NCBI GenBank assembly: GCA_002863125.1
Contig: PKEB01000006.1
Coordinates: forward strand, 24,702-88,701
From: Flavobacteriales bacterium
GTDB lineage: Bacteria > Bacteroidota > Bacteroidia > Flavobacteriales_D > Sanyastnellaceae
Length of the DNA: 64,000 nt
Direction: 5' to 3'
Below, in pieces: positions 1 through 9,380 of the stretch. The translations under genes were made by a program, and so were the position numbers. Every line of letters begins with the position of its first letter. Positions within the stretch are counted from its first letter, which is position 1. The notes under the pieces were generated by a model. That model was not told where the DNA came from. It did not search any database and was given only the letters and a program-made list of their open reading frames with translations.

Positions 1-726
1 AGTCCCGGCTCGCCTGAATTGGCCGCATACACTCCCGGCAGCAACGGTTCGCGATTCGCCCCACAAGGCGGGCTGCGCGCCAGTGCGGCGGAACTCTACG
101 AATTGATGGCGGTCCTATTCAACAGCGGCATCGCCTCAAACGGCACCGCGGTGCTGGCCCCCGAAACCGTGGAGGCCATGCTCACCGAGCACTGGACCTA
201 TGACGGCAGCAACGGCAACAATTACTACAACCTGTTCAACAGCTGGGGGCTGGGGATCCAGCGCGTCACCAACACCGCCATGGGCGACATCGTCTTCCCG
301 GAATTACAGATGTGGGGGCACCCAGGCGAGGCGTACGGACTGATCAGCGATTGGTACTTCGACCCGGTTGCCAAGGACGGCGTCATTTTCTTGACCAACG
401 GCGCCTGGAATGGGTACAGCTTCGGAAACAGCTCTGCGTTCTACACCTTGGAAGAGGATGTATTCGACGCTGGGGAAGAAGCGCTGGATTGCACGGCGGA
501 TGTGGCAACGGCTGCAGTCACTTCAGCGCCGGTTGTGCCGAATTTCGGGCGCCCTGGGGAGGCCATTGCGTGCCACGGCACCGGCGCCATGCTGTGGCAA
601 GACGCACTGGGCAAAACCGTTGCACAAACCCCCGCTCAGCGCAGCAGCGTCATCCCAACGTTGCCTGCAGGGAGCTACTTTATTAGGATGGAAGGGCAAA
701 AACCTGTGCGGTTCACGGTGCTGTGA
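1..726 (+). CDS. Secreted serine hydrolase (beta-lactamase/class C fold), 3' part
   Basis: The reading frame is open from base 1, so the N-terminus and the catalytic SxxK lie outside the window. The visible part has GGLRAS followed by ELYELMAVL, a block usual near the middle of PF00144 serine hydrolases, and WGHPGEAYGL, which fits the HxG box that replaces KTG in this family. The last 60 or so residues end in LPAGSYFIRMEGQKPVRFTV, resembling a degenerate T9SS type A sorting domain, so export to the outside is likely. The substrate cannot be told (peptidase or esterase are both possible). It converges with the next gene with no gap between the stop codons. Confidence 0.72.
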   Translation, partial: SPGSPELAAYTPGSNGSRFAPQGGLRASAAELYELMAVLFNSGIASNGTAVLAPETVEAMLTEHWTYDGSNGNNYYNLFNSWGLGIQRVTNTAMGDIVFPELQMWGHPGEAYGLISDWYFDPVAKDGVIFLTNGAWNGYSFGNSSAFYTLEEDVFDAGEEALDCTADVATAAVTSAPVVPNFGRPGEAIACHGTGAMLWQDALGKTVAQTPAQRSSVIPTLPAGSYFIRMEGQKPVRFTVL

Positions 727-1284
727 TCAGTTGACCGTGTAAATCCACATGGGCGGCAGGTTGCGGAACACTGAACGCACCCGACGGAACGCAAACCGGC
801 GGTAATGCCGTTCCATCATCCGGGGAAAATACGTAAACCACCGGTACACCGCCCCGGCATCCGTGCGCTTTTGCAAGGTCGCCATTAACGGCTGCATCAC
901 CGGGCTGGGCAGGGTAAACGGCAAGCCGGATACGATCAAATCAATCCGCGGCCAACCGCGTTCTTCCACATACGCATCCAAATCCGCAGCGCTGCCTTGA
1001 ATGATTTCAAACCGGTCCCCATACGCTGAACGCAAGTGCGGGATGTAATCGGGATTCAATTCGATGACGATGACGTTGCACGACTCCGGAACGTTCGCGA
1101 AGAGCTCGCGCGTGAAGCAACCGGTCCCCGGCCCCAACTCCACCACATACGCCTGTTGGCTCAGGTCGATGCCCTCGAACATGGCCCGGCTGGCACAGCG
1201 ACTGCTGGGAATCAAACTCGCATTCCGCCGAGGATTGCGAAGGAAATTCCAGATGAACGTGCGCGTGGTGTGCGAGCGAGGCAT
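727..1284 (-). CDS. Class I SAM-dependent methyltransferase, phospholipid N-methyltransferase-like
   Basis: About 185 residues. Residues 47-55 (VVELGPGTG) are the SAM-binding motif I, and VSGLPFTLP lies in the position of the motif IV (N/S-x-PF/Y) loop of the PmtA/KsgA-like group. The opening FLRNPRRNASLIPSSR resembles the N-terminus of PmtA-type phospholipid methyltransferases, which begin with FLxNPxxxGAIxPSS. I chose the ATG at 1284 because it starts directly before this block; in-frame ATGs at 1353 and 1380 would overlap the divergent transporter gene. The probable role is methylation of a lipid head group or another small acceptor; the acceptor is not shown by the sequence. Confidence 0.72.
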   Translation of the reverse strand: MPRSHTTRTFIWNFLRNPRRNASLIPSSRCASRAMFEGIDLSQQAYVVELGPGTGCFTRELFANVPESCNVIVIELNPDYIPHLRSAYGDRFEIIQGSAADLDAYVEERGWPRIDLIVSGLPFTLPSPVMQPLMATLQKRTDAGAVYRWFTYFPRMMERHYRRFAFRRVRSVFRNLPPMWIYTVN

Positions 1285-1351
1285 GTTCCAATGTACGGGG
1301 ATTTTGACGGAGAGGTTGCGACCAGCGGTGGCGTGGACTACCTTTTCGCCC

Positions 1352-2737
1352 ATGCTTGAATCGCTGCTCAATCGGTACACCCGCGGCTTCCAGCGCTACA
1401 TGCCCACGCCGCTGTCCATCGCTGTGCTCCTCACACTGGTGGCGGGAGCCTTGGCCATGCGTGGCGCCACACCACTCGAAGTCATGGGCGCCTGGGTCAA
1501 CGGCATGTGGAGCGCGGGGCTGATTCGGTTTGGCTTTCAAGCGATGTTCATGCTCGTACTGGGCCACGTACTAGCCCTCGCACCTCCCGTGCGGCGCGGC
1601 TTGGACAAAGCCGTCGTATGGGTCGTTTCGAACCCGCGATGGGCCGCTGCCAAAACCGCCCTCCTCGCCATGGCCCTCGGTTGGCTGAATTGGGGGTTGG
1701 GCTTGGTCGGCGGGGCAATTCTGGTGCGCGGCGTTATGGACATGATGCGCCAACAGGGGCGGCAAGGTGAAGTGAACTTCGGCGTCATCGGCGCCGCCGG
1801 TTACGCCTCCATGCTCGTCTGGCACGGCGGACTCAGCGGTTCCGCGCCACTCAAAGTAGCCGAGGCAGGCCACCTCCAGGAATTGGTGGGTGGAGCCGAT
1901 TGGGCCACCGCGCTGCCCGAGGCCATTGGATTGCGGGAAACCGTCTTCAGCAGTTGGAGCCTCGCGCTCACCGCAGCCGTCGCTTTGGCCGCCGTCGCGG
2001 TATTCGCTTGGTTGGGTCGCACCGTTCAGGCGGCACCCGACGACGCAGCTCGCGCTGAACCCGCACAGGCTGCTCCGGAGTCCGCACCGAAAACCCCCGC
2101 GGACCAATTGGACCAGCGCCGCGGGCTTTCGTTGCTGGCGGGCGCGTTATGCTTCGCAGGGGCCATCTGGTGGGCCCAGCAAGGACCACCGGTAAGCCAA
2201 CTCCGCTTCATCACCCCGGACTGGATCAACCTGTTGCTTTTGGGACTCGCCTTGATGGCCCATCCGTCCATGCGCGCGTTTTTGAACGCCTTGGACGAGG
2301 CCATCTCCGGCGCCTCCGGCATCCTCGTGCAATTCCCGATTTACTTCGGCATCATGGGCATGGTCACAGGGACCGAATTGGGAACGTGGTTGGCCGATGG
2401 CTTGGTGGGGGCTACCTCACGTGCTTGGCTACCCGTTGCCTTGTTCACCTCGTCGGGCGTCCTCAACGTCTTCGTGCCCAGCGGTGGCGGCCAGTGGGCC
2501 GTGCAAGGACCGCTCGTACTGGAGTCCTGCCAGGCCTTGGGATTGGACTTGCCCCGCGGCATCATGGCCATGGCGTACGGCGACCAATTGACCAACATGC
2601 TCCAGCCCTTTTGGGCGCTGCCCCTCCTCGGAATTACCGGACTAAAGGCCCGGGACATCTTGCCCTATACCCTCCTGTTGATGGTGATTGCCGGAGCGGT
2701 GATGTTGGCGGGCATGCTCATGTGGGGCGCTGGATAA
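1352..2737 (+). CDS. Short-chain fatty acid transporter family (AtoE / TIGR00366)
   Basis: 461 residues, strongly hydrophobic with about ten predicted membrane segments. The start is MLESLLNRYTRGFQRYMPTP, and the body carries NWGLGLVGGAILVRGVMD, WHGGLSGSAPLKVAE, and near the end VPSGGGQWAVQGPLVLE and GDQLTNMLQPFWALPLLG, all typical of PF02667. These inner-membrane proteins are thought to take up short-chain fatty acids such as butyrate or acetoacetate. A hydrophilic loop rich in Ala and Glu (about 225-255) separates two halves. The ATG at 1352 was chosen over upstream in-frame ATGs because the family begins at this point. It is followed after 9 nt by the PhzF-like gene, so the two may be co-transcribed. 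Confidence 0.85.
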   Translation: MLESLLNRYTRGFQRYMPTPLSIAVLLTLVAGALAMRGATPLEVMGAWVNGMWSAGLIRFGFQAMFMLVLGHVLALAPPVRRGLDKAVVWVVSNPRWAAAKTALLAMALGWLNWGLGLVGGAILVRGVMDMMRQQGRQGEVNFGVIGAAGYASMLVWHGGLSGSAPLKVAEAGHLQELVGGADWATALPEAIGLRETVFSSWSLALTAAVALAAVAVFAWLGRTVQAAPDDAARAEPAQAAPESAPKTPADQLDQRRGLSLLAGALCFAGAIWWAQQGPPVSQLRFITPDWINLLLLGLALMAHPSMRAFLNALDEAISGASGILVQFPIYFGIMGMVTGTELGTWLADGLVGATSRAWLPVALFTSSGVLNVFVPSGGGQWAVQGPLVLESCQALGLDLPRGIMAMAYGDQLTNMLQPFWALPLLGITGLKARDILPYTLLLMVIAGAVMLAGMLMWGAG

Positions 2738-2746
2738 AATGCTGCG

Positions 2747-3547
2747 ATGAAATCCAAACCCCACATCCCCGTCTTCCGCGTAGACGCCTTCGTAGCGAAA
2801 GGCTTCTTAGGCAACGTGGCGTGTGTCATGCCGCTGACGGAGTGGTTGGACGACGAAGAACTGCTGCGCATTGCCGCAGACAACGGCGTTCCGGAGACCG
2901 CTTATACGGTCAAATCTGGGAGCGAGTACCAATTGCGCTGGTTCACCCCCGACATCGAAATGGACCTGTGCGGCCACGCGACCCTCGCCGCAGGCCACAT
3001 CGTCCTCACCGAATTGGAACCCGACAGCGACTTTGTGGCATTTTCATCCGTCAGCGGCCCGCTGAAAGTAAGCCGGAAAGACGGCAAATACGCCATGCGC
3101 CTTCCCTTGCGTGACCCGCAGCCCGCGGAGCTCCCGGATGCCATCCGCGATGCGCTGAACATCCAACCGTTGGAGGTGCTGAAGGCCCGGGATTATGTCC
3201 TCGTCTACGATAACCAAGAGGACGTCACCAACATCGCCATCGACCGGCCCGTCTTCGATCAAATCAACCTAGGGACCGGAGGTGTCATCGTAACGGCACC
3301 CGGGGTTTCCTGCGACTTTGTATCTCGGTTTTTCACCCCCCAAGCGACCATCCTCGAGGACCCCGTTACGGGCTCAGCTCATTGCTCCCTCGCCCCCTAT
3401 TGGGCCAAGCACATAGGCCACGACCACCTGCACGCCCGGCAACTTTCGGCGGAAGGCGGCGAACTCCATTGCTCGATCCGAGGAGAAACGGTCGAAATCG
3501 TGGGCGCGGCCCAAACGTCACAGCGCGGCCACCTCGCGGTGAACTAA
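2747..3547 (+). CDS. PhzF family isomerase-like protein
   Basis: 266 residues, normal for the PhzF/YddE family (PF02567, diaminopimelate epimerase fold). Visible are the opening IPVFRVDAFVAKGFLGN, the catalytic glutamate E50 in DNGVPETAYTV, DLCGHATLAAGHI at the strand before the second half, and the C-terminal EDPVTGSAHCSLAPYW. PhzF itself isomerises a phenazine precursor, but most family members sit outside phenazine clusters and have unknown small-molecule substrates. No phenazine genes are present here, so I assign the fold and family only. It follows the fatty-acid transporter by 9 nt and precedes a CIA30-like gene on the same strand. Confidence 0.85.
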   Translation: MKSKPHIPVFRVDAFVAKGFLGNVACVMPLTEWLDDEELLRIAADNGVPETAYTVKSGSEYQLRWFTPDIEMDLCGHATLAAGHIVLTELEPDSDFVAFSSVSGPLKVSRKDGKYAMRLPLRDPQPAELPDAIRDALNIQPLEVLKARDYVLVYDNQEDVTNIAIDRPVFDQINLGTGGVIVTAPGVSCDFVSRFFTPQATILEDPVTGSAHCSLAPYWAKHIGHDHLHARQLSAEGGELHCSIRGETVEIVGAAQTSQRGHLAVN

Positions 3548-3572
3548 CCCCGGTGTGCCGTGTTCTTTTGGC

Positions 3573-4160
3573 ATGGCAGCACTCCTCTCCTCCTGGCCGT
3601 TGGCCATCGCTACATTTTTGGTCTCCGCCCTGATGATTGGCACCGCGTGTTCAACGCCATCGGCCGAATCAAAATTCCTCCCGCTGGTCATTGATTTCAC
3701 GACCGATGCCAGTTGGCGACCGCTGAACGACGGCGTCATGGGCGGGCTTTCCGAAGGCCGCGTCACCTGGGATGAAGGCATGCATTGGGTGGGACAAACG
3801 CGGTTGGAAAACAACGGGGGATTCAGTTCCGTGCGCGCCGCCTGGGGCGAATACAACCTCGACGGACTCAGCTCCATCACGATCCGATGCAAAGGCGAAG
3901 GCGGCCCGTTCAAGCTCACCATGGAAATGTCTCAACGCTGGTGGATGCCCTACGCGTATGGTTCGTTCGAACCGACGGCGGACTGGCAAGACATCACCAT
4001 TGACGCCAAAGACCTGACGTGGAGCCAAGCCTTCACCGGCGACATGGAAACGCTGCCCCTCAAGCAAGCGCTCGGCAGCGTCATCCGAGTGGGTTTCATG
4101 AAATACGACGGAACCGCCCAAGCCTTCGACCTTGAGGTCGCTTCCATCCGGTTCGAGTAG
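3573..4160 (+). CDS. CIA30 family lipoprotein or secreted protein
   Basis: About 195 residues. After a hydrophobic N-terminus ending MIGTACSTPSAES (a lipobox-like Cys) comes LVIDFTTDASWRPLNDGVMGGLSEG, the hallmark of the NADH:ubiquinone oxidoreductase intermediate-associated protein 30 domain (PF08547), then RLENNGGFSSVRA and an FEPTADWQDITI block. The domain is a jelly-roll, carbohydrate-binding-like fold; bacterial members have no settled function. I prefer the ATG at 3573 to the in-frame GTG at 3555. It converges on purT with a gap of 7 nt and has no visible stem-loop between. Confidence 0.78.
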   Translation: MAALLSSWPLAIATFLVSALMIGTACSTPSAESKFLPLVIDFTTDASWRPLNDGVMGGLSEGRVTWDEGMHWVGQTRLENNGGFSSVRAAWGEYNLDGLSSITIRCKGEGGPFKLTMEMSQRWWMPYAYGSFEPTADWQDITIDAKDLTWSQAFTGDMETLPLKQALGSVIRVGFMKYDGTAQAFDLEVASIRFE

Positions 4161-4167
4161 CCTTCCG

Positions 4168-5355
4168 CTACCCTACCGAAAGCTTGCCTGCAACTTCCTT
4201 GGCTTTGGCCACCAAACCGTGCGCATCCGAATCCAACGGACCGTGCGCCAATCCCACGGCCATGCGGCGGTAAGGCCGCACACTGGGTTTGCCGAAAATC
4301 CGGAAGTCCGTGTCGGGCAGAACGGCATCGGCAGCCACGCGCACGACGGGTGAGGCATCCGCTTGCACCCCTTCAGGCGCCAGCACCACGGCACTCGCTC
4401 CATTGCGCACGTGGTCAATGGACAACACCGGAATGCCCAGCACGGCGCGGGCGTGCAATTCGAATTCGGTGAAATTTTGGGTGCCGGCCAAGGTCACCAT
4501 TCCGGTGTCGTGCGGACGCGGCGACAATTCCGAGAAGTACACCGTGCCCTCGCTTTCAACAGTCGGGTTTTGGATGAAAAACTCCACCCCCCAGATGCCG
4601 GCGCCACGGAGCGAAGCCGTCACGGACTCAGCCATGCGCTGGGCCTCTTCCAGCAGGTGGGGTTCCATGGGCATGGGCTGCCAGCTCTCTTGGTAATCGC
4701 CGCGTTCTTGTCGGTGGCCGATGGGCGGACAAAACAACGTCGGCCCATCCTGTTGGGTGAGGGTCAACAGGGTGATTTCGTAATCGAAGTCGATGAAGGA
4801 TTCAACGATGACCTCGGCCAAGTCTCCCCGGGAACCGCTGAGCGCGTAGTCCCAAGCGCGTTGGATGTCGTCCTCGGTGCGGATGACTGATTGGCCTTTG
4901 CCCGAACTCGACATGAGCGGTTTCACCACACAGGGCATGCCGACGGCCTCGACACCCGCCGCCAATGCTGCATACGACGTGGCGTAGCGGTAGGGCGCCG
5001 TTTTCAAGCCCAACTCCGCCGCCGCCAAATCACGGATGGCCTTGCGATTCATCGTGAAGTTGGCCGCACGGGCAGATGGCACCACATGGATTCCGCGCTC
5101 CTCGTAGTCGTAAAAACGCTCGGTTCGGATCGACTCCACCTCTGGCACAATGATGTCCGGTTGGTGCTTCGCGACCACCGCATCCAACGCCTCCCCATCC
5201 AGCATGTTGATGACCTCGCAGCTATCAGCCACCTGCATGGCTGGCGCCCCTTTGTAGGCGTCGACAGCGATGACCGTTTGGCCGTAACGTTGGAGGGCGA
5301 TGACCACTTCTTTGCCGAGTTCGCCCGAGCCGAGGAGGAGGATTTTCTTGTGCAT
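4168..5355 (-). CDS. purT: Formate-dependent phosphoribosylglycinamide formyltransferase
   Basis: 395 residues, the usual length. The N-terminus [20 protein letters not shown] is the PurT/PurK pre-ATP-grasp nucleotide fold, followed by [29 protein letters not shown] (ATP-grasp glycine loop), [32 protein letters not shown] and [17 protein letters not shown] (the last seen as [13 protein letters not shown]). PurT adds formate to GAR with ATP in step three of purine synthesis, independent of formyl-folate. A TAnnTTTG-like box (TAACTTTC, 5359-5366 on the minus strand) ends 3 nt upstream of the ATG, suggesting a leaderless message. It is divergent from the GyrI-like gene. Confidence 0.95.
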   Translation of the reverse strand: MHKKILLLGSGELGKEVVIALQRYGQTVIAVDAYKGAPAMQVADSCEVINMLDGEALDAVVAKHQPDIIVPEVESIRTERFYDYEERGIHVVPSARAANFTMNRKAIRDLAAAELGLKTAPYRYATSYAALAAGVEAVGMPCVVKPLMSSSGKGQSVIRTEDDIQRAWDYALSGSRGDLAEVIVESFIDFDYEITLLTLTQQDGPTLFCPPIGHRQERGDYQESWQPMPMEPHLLEEAQRMAESVTASLRGAGIWGVEFFIQNPTVESEGTVYFSELSPRPHDTGMVTLAGTQNFTEFELHARAVLGIPVLSIDHVRNGASAVVLAPEGVQADASPVVRVAADAVLPDTDFRIFGKPSVRPYRRMAVGLAHGPLDSDAHGLVAKAKEVAGKLSVG

Positions 5356-5410
5356 GCCGAAAGTTAACCCTGCTGGGCACGCTTTTCAGCATTTTTGCGA
5401 CATTCGCCTT

Positions 5411-5932
5411 ATGAAAAAAGTTCTCTGGATAGTCTTGGCCTTGGTCGCCCTCGTTTTCGGTTTTCTCATTTCCCAAGGCCTCTACCGCACCGTTGAAGTG
5501 GAGCAAGGTGAGCAAGGTGGATTCATCCTGGTCGGCGTGGAGCACGTAGGACCTTACATGGAAATCGGTGGGGCGTTTGCTAGGGTCAAAACCCAATTCC
5601 CCGACGGCGAACTCGCGGGCATCTACTACGACAACCCCGAGTTCGTTCCTGAAGATTCCTTGCGGTCCTTTGCTGGAGTGAAGGTCTCGGCCACAGAAGG
5701 ATTGGAGGCGATCGCTGCCCACCCTGAATTCCGTTTGGTGGAGATCGAAAAAGGACCTGTTCTGTACACGGAATGGTCCGGAGGTTCCGGAGTAGTGAGC
5801 ATGATCCTCGGCACCATGAAGGCCTACCCGGCCCTCAAAGCAGCCTGCGAAGAAACCGGCTTGTGCACGGAAAACAGCATCGCCTTCGAAGAATACAGCA
5901 ACACCGGTACGCGGTACGTGATGAAGCTCTGA
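5411..5932 (+). CDS. Membrane-anchored GyrI-like small-molecule-binding domain protein
   Basis: 173 residues. MKKVLWIVLALVALVFGFLI is a single N-terminal membrane anchor. The rest, with VGVEHVGPYMEIGGAF, GIYYDNPEFVPEDSLRSFAGV and VEIEKGPVLYTEWSGG, matches the GyrI-like / SOUL-type ligand-binding domain, and the layout (anchor plus one GyrI domain) resembles the animal ER-phagy protein TEX264 and its bacterial relatives. The ligand is unknown. I start it at the ATG at 5411, immediately before the anchor, and not at the in-frame upstream ATG inside purT. Its stop lies 3 nt from the end of the convergent GH3 gene. Confidence 0.7.
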   Translation: MKKVLWIVLALVALVFGFLISQGLYRTVEVEQGEQGGFILVGVEHVGPYMEIGGAFARVKTQFPDGELAGIYYDNPEFVPEDSLRSFAGVKVSATEGLEAIAAHPEFRLVEIEKGPVLYTEWSGGSGVVSMILGTMKAYPALKAACEETGLCTENSIAFEEYSNTGTRYVMKL

Positions 5933-5935
5933 AGC

Positions 5936-8900
5936 TTAACGTTCGAAGTAAATCAATCGGGTGACATCGCCTTCATGCGCCTGAACCCGCACGACGTGGT
6001 AGCCTGCTGAATAAACGCTGGTAGGCAATTCAAACGGTTGGCCGCATTGGATGCGTTGGGTCGCCACCAACCGTCCGGACAGGTCCGAAACGCTCACTGT
6101 GACCGTTTCGTTGGTGTCTACTCCGAGGATGTTCAGCACGCCCGATGAAGGATTGGGCACGACCTTGATCTCAAAGGACGCATCGAGTTCCGGTTGGCTC
6201 ATGCTCAGCTCCCCAAATGCTTGGATTTCCCACAGTGAATGGCCCCATTCGGTCGCCCGTTCAATGCCTTCCACTTGGATGTAGCGGGCGTCGACAGCCG
6301 GGTAGAACAAATCGTTCCCGCCGTCGGCCTCCGTCTCGTGAACGAGCATCGTCCAATTGACCCCGTCGAGCGACACGCGCAGCTTGTACTCGCTGGAGTA
6401 GGCGGTTTCCCATGCCAATGCAATGACATCCAAGGTGTAGACATCGAGCAAATCCACCGTGATGGTTTGCGGGTCCGAAAAGGCCGAACTCCACCGCGTA
6501 GCGAAGTTACCGTCCACCGCCTTGGCGGCTGGGTATTCCCAGCTCTCGGCACTCGTTGCCGTGACAGGCTTCAGGTAACACAGGTTGGGCACTAATTCCG
6601 ACGGGTCTTCGACATCCACATCCACCTCGAGGCTGTTGTTGGTTTCGATCAGTTCGTCCCACGCACCTTCACCGTCAACGGTCGCTTGAACGGTGAAGCT
6701 GTCATATGACCCCGGTACCCAGAATGGCGAACCATCGGGGCCCTCGGTTGCACCGAGCAAGATGCACCCGCCCGCACGCAGCGTATCTGTCAAGGTGGAC
6801 GTGCTGCTCACTTGAACGCCGTTCACCGCAAACGTCAATTCCAACGGTGTGCCGGGAAGCGCGTCGCCAGTGCCCGCGTTTTTGACCAACCCGAGGAACA
6901 GGACCGAGTCCGTTGGCATAGGGAAGCGGGGGTAATGGTAAATCCGCGTCACCTCAAAGTCCGGCGCCGGCGCTACTTCTTCCAATGTGAATGCCACATT
7001 CAGCTCCAAGGCATCGGAGGCACCCCCAACGTGGGCCACGTAATCACCCGTTGCTACTGCATAGGCTGCAGTCGCTTCATCGTAGTAGAACAGGTCGTTG
7101 GCCGTGAGTTCAAAGTTGACCGTGGCGGTCTCGCCTGGCTGCAGTTCCACTTTCTCGAAGCCTTTCAACTCCTTTTTGGGCATCCACACATCGGTGGCAT
7201 TGTTCTCCATATACAACTGCACCACTTCCTCGCCCATGACGTCACCCGTGTTGGTGACGTCCACGCTGAATTGCACTGGTTCGCCCACCGGGAGCGCCGG
7301 CCCGTTGACCGTGAAATTGCTGTAGGCAAACGTGGTGTAGCTGAGACCAAATCCAAAGGCAAACTGCGGCGTCAGGTCCAATTCGTCATAGTACCGGTAG
7401 CCGCAATTGTAATCGTCCGAGAAACTGTCGTTCCACGCTGGCATTTGCGCGTCATCCACCGGCATGGTCACCGGCAGCTTTCCGCTGGGGTTGTATTCGC
7501 CGTAGAGCACGTCGGCAATGGCGTTGCCTCCTTCCATCCCAGGGTAGAAGGCGTACAAAAAGCCGCGAGCATTGTCAATAGCCGAAGGGATGGAACAAAT
7601 GCCACCGCTCTTCAACACGACAACGACGTTGGAATTCTCTTCAGCCAAGGCGTTGATCAAATCCTGTTGGACACCGGGCAATTCCACGGAATCATTCGTG
7701 CGGTCCACCGGTCCGGGCGGATAGTTTTCCCCTTCTTGGGTTTGATCCAGTCCCCCAACGAAAATTACATAGTCGGCTGCTGCAGCGACGTCACGTGCCG
7801 CTTGAAAGCCTGAGGTATCCGTGCTGTTGATATCGCAGCCGTTCGCCCAGAGCACTTGCTGAGCTCCGATGCGATTGACCAATCCCACATAAGGACTTAC
7901 GGCGTACGGCGGGTCCACCCAACTGCTGCCGAATCCGTCGAGCTGTGCCACTTGGGTGCTCGGTCCGACCAACGCCACGGTCATGCCATCATCTGACAAC
8001 GGCAGGATGTCGCCCTCGTTTTTGAGCAAGACAATGGCCTCCCGGCCTGCTTCGCGTGCGAGCTGCTGGTGCTCGGGGACGTTGGCGCCCGTGAAGGGAT
8101 TTCCGACCGGGAAATTGTCCATCATGCCGACCATGTACTTGGTCCGCAGCACGGGGCGCACCGCGGCATCCAAATCCGCATCGGTGATGTCGCCCGAAGC
8201 ATACAACTCCTCGAGGTGGGCTTCGTACTCCGATTCATCGACGTCCATTTCCAAGTCGCAGCCGGCCTTGAGGGCCTTTTCCGCATCCCAGACCGAACCC
8301 CAATCCGACACCACATAGAACGGATAACCCCAGTGGTCCCGCAAGATTTCGGTGAGCAGTTCCGTACTCTCCGCGCTCTTGTTCCCGTTCACCAAGTTGT
8401 AGGCATTCATAACCGATAACGCACCTGCGTCTTGCATCACGCGACGGAAATTGTACCCGTAATGCTCCATCAACTGGCGCGTGCTCATGAGGTGATTCAC
8501 CGCGTGACGATTTTCCTGCTTGTTGACGCCGTTGAAGTGCTTGATTGTCGCCACGACCGGTTCGGTCTGAATACCGCGCACCAGCGGGATGTTCATGTGC
8601 GCGCACAGGAAAGGGTCCTCCCCACCTGTCTCCGGGCTGCGCCCATTGCGCGGATCGCGGCACAAGTCCAAAGCGGGACCGAGCTGCTGGTGTTTGCCGT
8701 AGGCGTGAAACTCCCGTCCCATGGCCCGGCCGATGTCGAACATCATCTCCTTGTTCCAAGACGCGGCCATCGCAATACCCGTCGGAAAAGAAGTCGCATC
8801 CACAAACCGCACCCCATGCGGACCGTCCGACATCACGAATCCCGGGATGCCAAGCACCTCGTTGTCCGATGTCGTCCAGAAGGAATTCCGTCGAATCTGG

Positions 8901-9025
8901 TTCATTTTCTGGAGGTGGGACATCTGGTCGATCTTCTCCTGAATCAGGTCTTCGAGCGCATTTTGTCCGTTCAATGGAAGGCACATCATGAGGCCCGCAA
9001 GGGCTAGAAGGGAAAAACGAAGCAT
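5936..9025 (-). CDS. Secreted beta-glucosidase, GH3 with discoidin-type and T9SS domains
   Basis: 1029 residues. A signal peptide (1-20) precedes the GH3 N-terminal barrel: MSDGPHGVRF, KHF at 162-164 and VVSDWGS, where D241 is the expected nucleophile. The GH3 C-terminal domain (about 320-550) and a fibronectin-III-like domain (about 580-690, with GEEVVQLYMEN) follow. Then come a CARDB-like region (about 700-800, with WDELIETNNSLEVDV), an F5/8 type C-like domain (about 810-930, with AVDGNFATRWSS) and a T9SS type A sorting domain at the end (VPNPSSGVLNILGVD to YSAGYHVVRV). It would remove terminal glucose from beta-glucan oligosaccharides outside or at the cell surface. It is divergent from susC and is the first gene of the glucan utilisation locus. 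Confidence 0.92.
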   Translation of the reverse strand: MLRFSLLALAGLMMCLPLNGQNALEDLIQEKIDQMSHLQKMNQIRRNSFWTTSDNEVLGIPGFVMSDGPHGVRFVDATSFPTGIAMAASWNKEMMFDIGRAMGREFHAYGKHQQLGPALDLCRDPRNGRSPETGGEDPFLCAHMNIPLVRGIQTEPVVATIKHFNGVNKQENRHAVNHLMSTRQLMEHYGYNFRRVMQDAGALSVMNAYNLVNGNKSAESTELLTEILRDHWGYPFYVVSDWGSVWDAEKALKAGCDLEMDVDESEYEAHLEELYASGDITDADLDAAVRPVLRTKYMVGMMDNFPVGNPFTGANVPEHQQLAREAGREAIVLLKNEGDILPLSDDGMTVALVGPSTQVAQLDGFGSSWVDPPYAVSPYVGLVNRIGAQQVLWANGCDINSTDTSGFQAARDVAAAADYVIFVGGLDQTQEGENYPPGPVDRTNDSVELPGVQQDLINALAEENSNVVVVLKSGGICSIPSAIDNARGFLYAFYPGMEGGNAIADVLYGEYNPSGKLPVTMPVDDAQMPAWNDSFSDDYNCGYRYYDELDLTPQFAFGFGLSYTTFAYSNFTVNGPALPVGEPVQFSVDVTNTGDVMGEEVVQLYMENNATDVWMPKKELKGFEKVELQPGETATVNFELTANDLFYYDEATAAYAVATGDYVAHVGGASDALELNVAFTLEEVAPAPDFEVTRIYHYPRFPMPTDSVLFLGLVKNAGTGDALPGTPLELTFAVNGVQVSSTSTLTDTLRAGGCILLGATEGPDGSPFWVPGSYDSFTVQATVDGEGAWDELIETNNSLEVDVDVEDPSELVPNLCYLKPVTATSAESWEYPAAKAVDGNFATRWSSAFSDPQTITVDLLDVYTLDVIALAWETAYSSEYKLRVSLDGVNWTMLVHETEADGGNDLFYPAVDARYIQVEGIERATEWGHSLWEIQAFGELSMSQPELDASFEIKVVPNPSSGVLNILGVDTNETVTVSVSDLSGRLVATQRIQCGQPFELPTSVYSAGYHVVRVQAHEGDVTRLIYFER

Positions 9026-9380
9026 GGGTTAATTTTTGGTCAGTCGAATATAATTTACTCCTCCGCAAGCAGCGCATGAATCGAGCGGACATTGAGGCCC
9101 ACGAAACGGCACGTGCGCACTTCGGTTTCGCAGATGCGGAGGACGAGGTTCATGGGCGCAGGTTTTCACCGGCAAGGTAATGCGACGAAGGCGCCCAAAC
9201 GAAATGAATCTAAATCGATTTTTCGGCACACCCTGTCGCAGTTACACACCTCATTTTTACATGCATTACCCGCCCTGTGCAACCTGGGTTCCTTTTGTCA
9301 TCGAAATCGTGTACTTTCGCCCAAATTGTGGTTAAGCGCAGCTCAATGAAGAGGCCGCCACACCTTCTAACCCAAATCCC
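9026..9380. other. Intergenic region between divergent GH3 and susC, with candidate -7 boxes
   Basis: This 355-base gap holds the divergent promoters of the glucan locus. Toward susC, TACTTTCG at 9312-9319 differs by one base from the Bacteroidota -7 box TAnnTTTG; a TTC stands 20 nt upstream of it, close to the TTG expected at -33. Toward GH3, TATATTCG at 9045-9052 (minus strand) is a similar variant. A 32-codon ORF on the minus strand (9055-9153) has plausible codon composition, but I recognise no relative. I see no clear operator repeat and no RNA gene. Confidence 0.45.

Noticed and set aside
2747..3547. Phenazine biosynthesis gene
   Set aside because: Only the PhzF-like gene is present; no phzA-G neighbours. 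PhzF-like proteins are common outside phenazine clusters.
6812..7813. Long open frame on the plus strand opposite the GH3 gene
   Set aside because: It lies wholly inside a well-supported gene on the other strand and its translation is low-complexity and Arg/His-rich with no recognisable motif. Similar antisense frames lie over the phosphodiesterase gene (23672-24757), the M43 protease gene (37617-38666), the NIF3 gene (45581-46645) and susC (9435-10625); all come from high-GC codon structure.
9055..9153. 32-codon ORF on the minus strand in the GH3-susC gap
   Set aside because: The translation (MNLVLRICETEVRTCRFVGL and onward) is protein-like, but there is no recognised relative and no clear start signal, and the GH3 -7 box would lie at its end. 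Kept only as a note in the intergenic entry.
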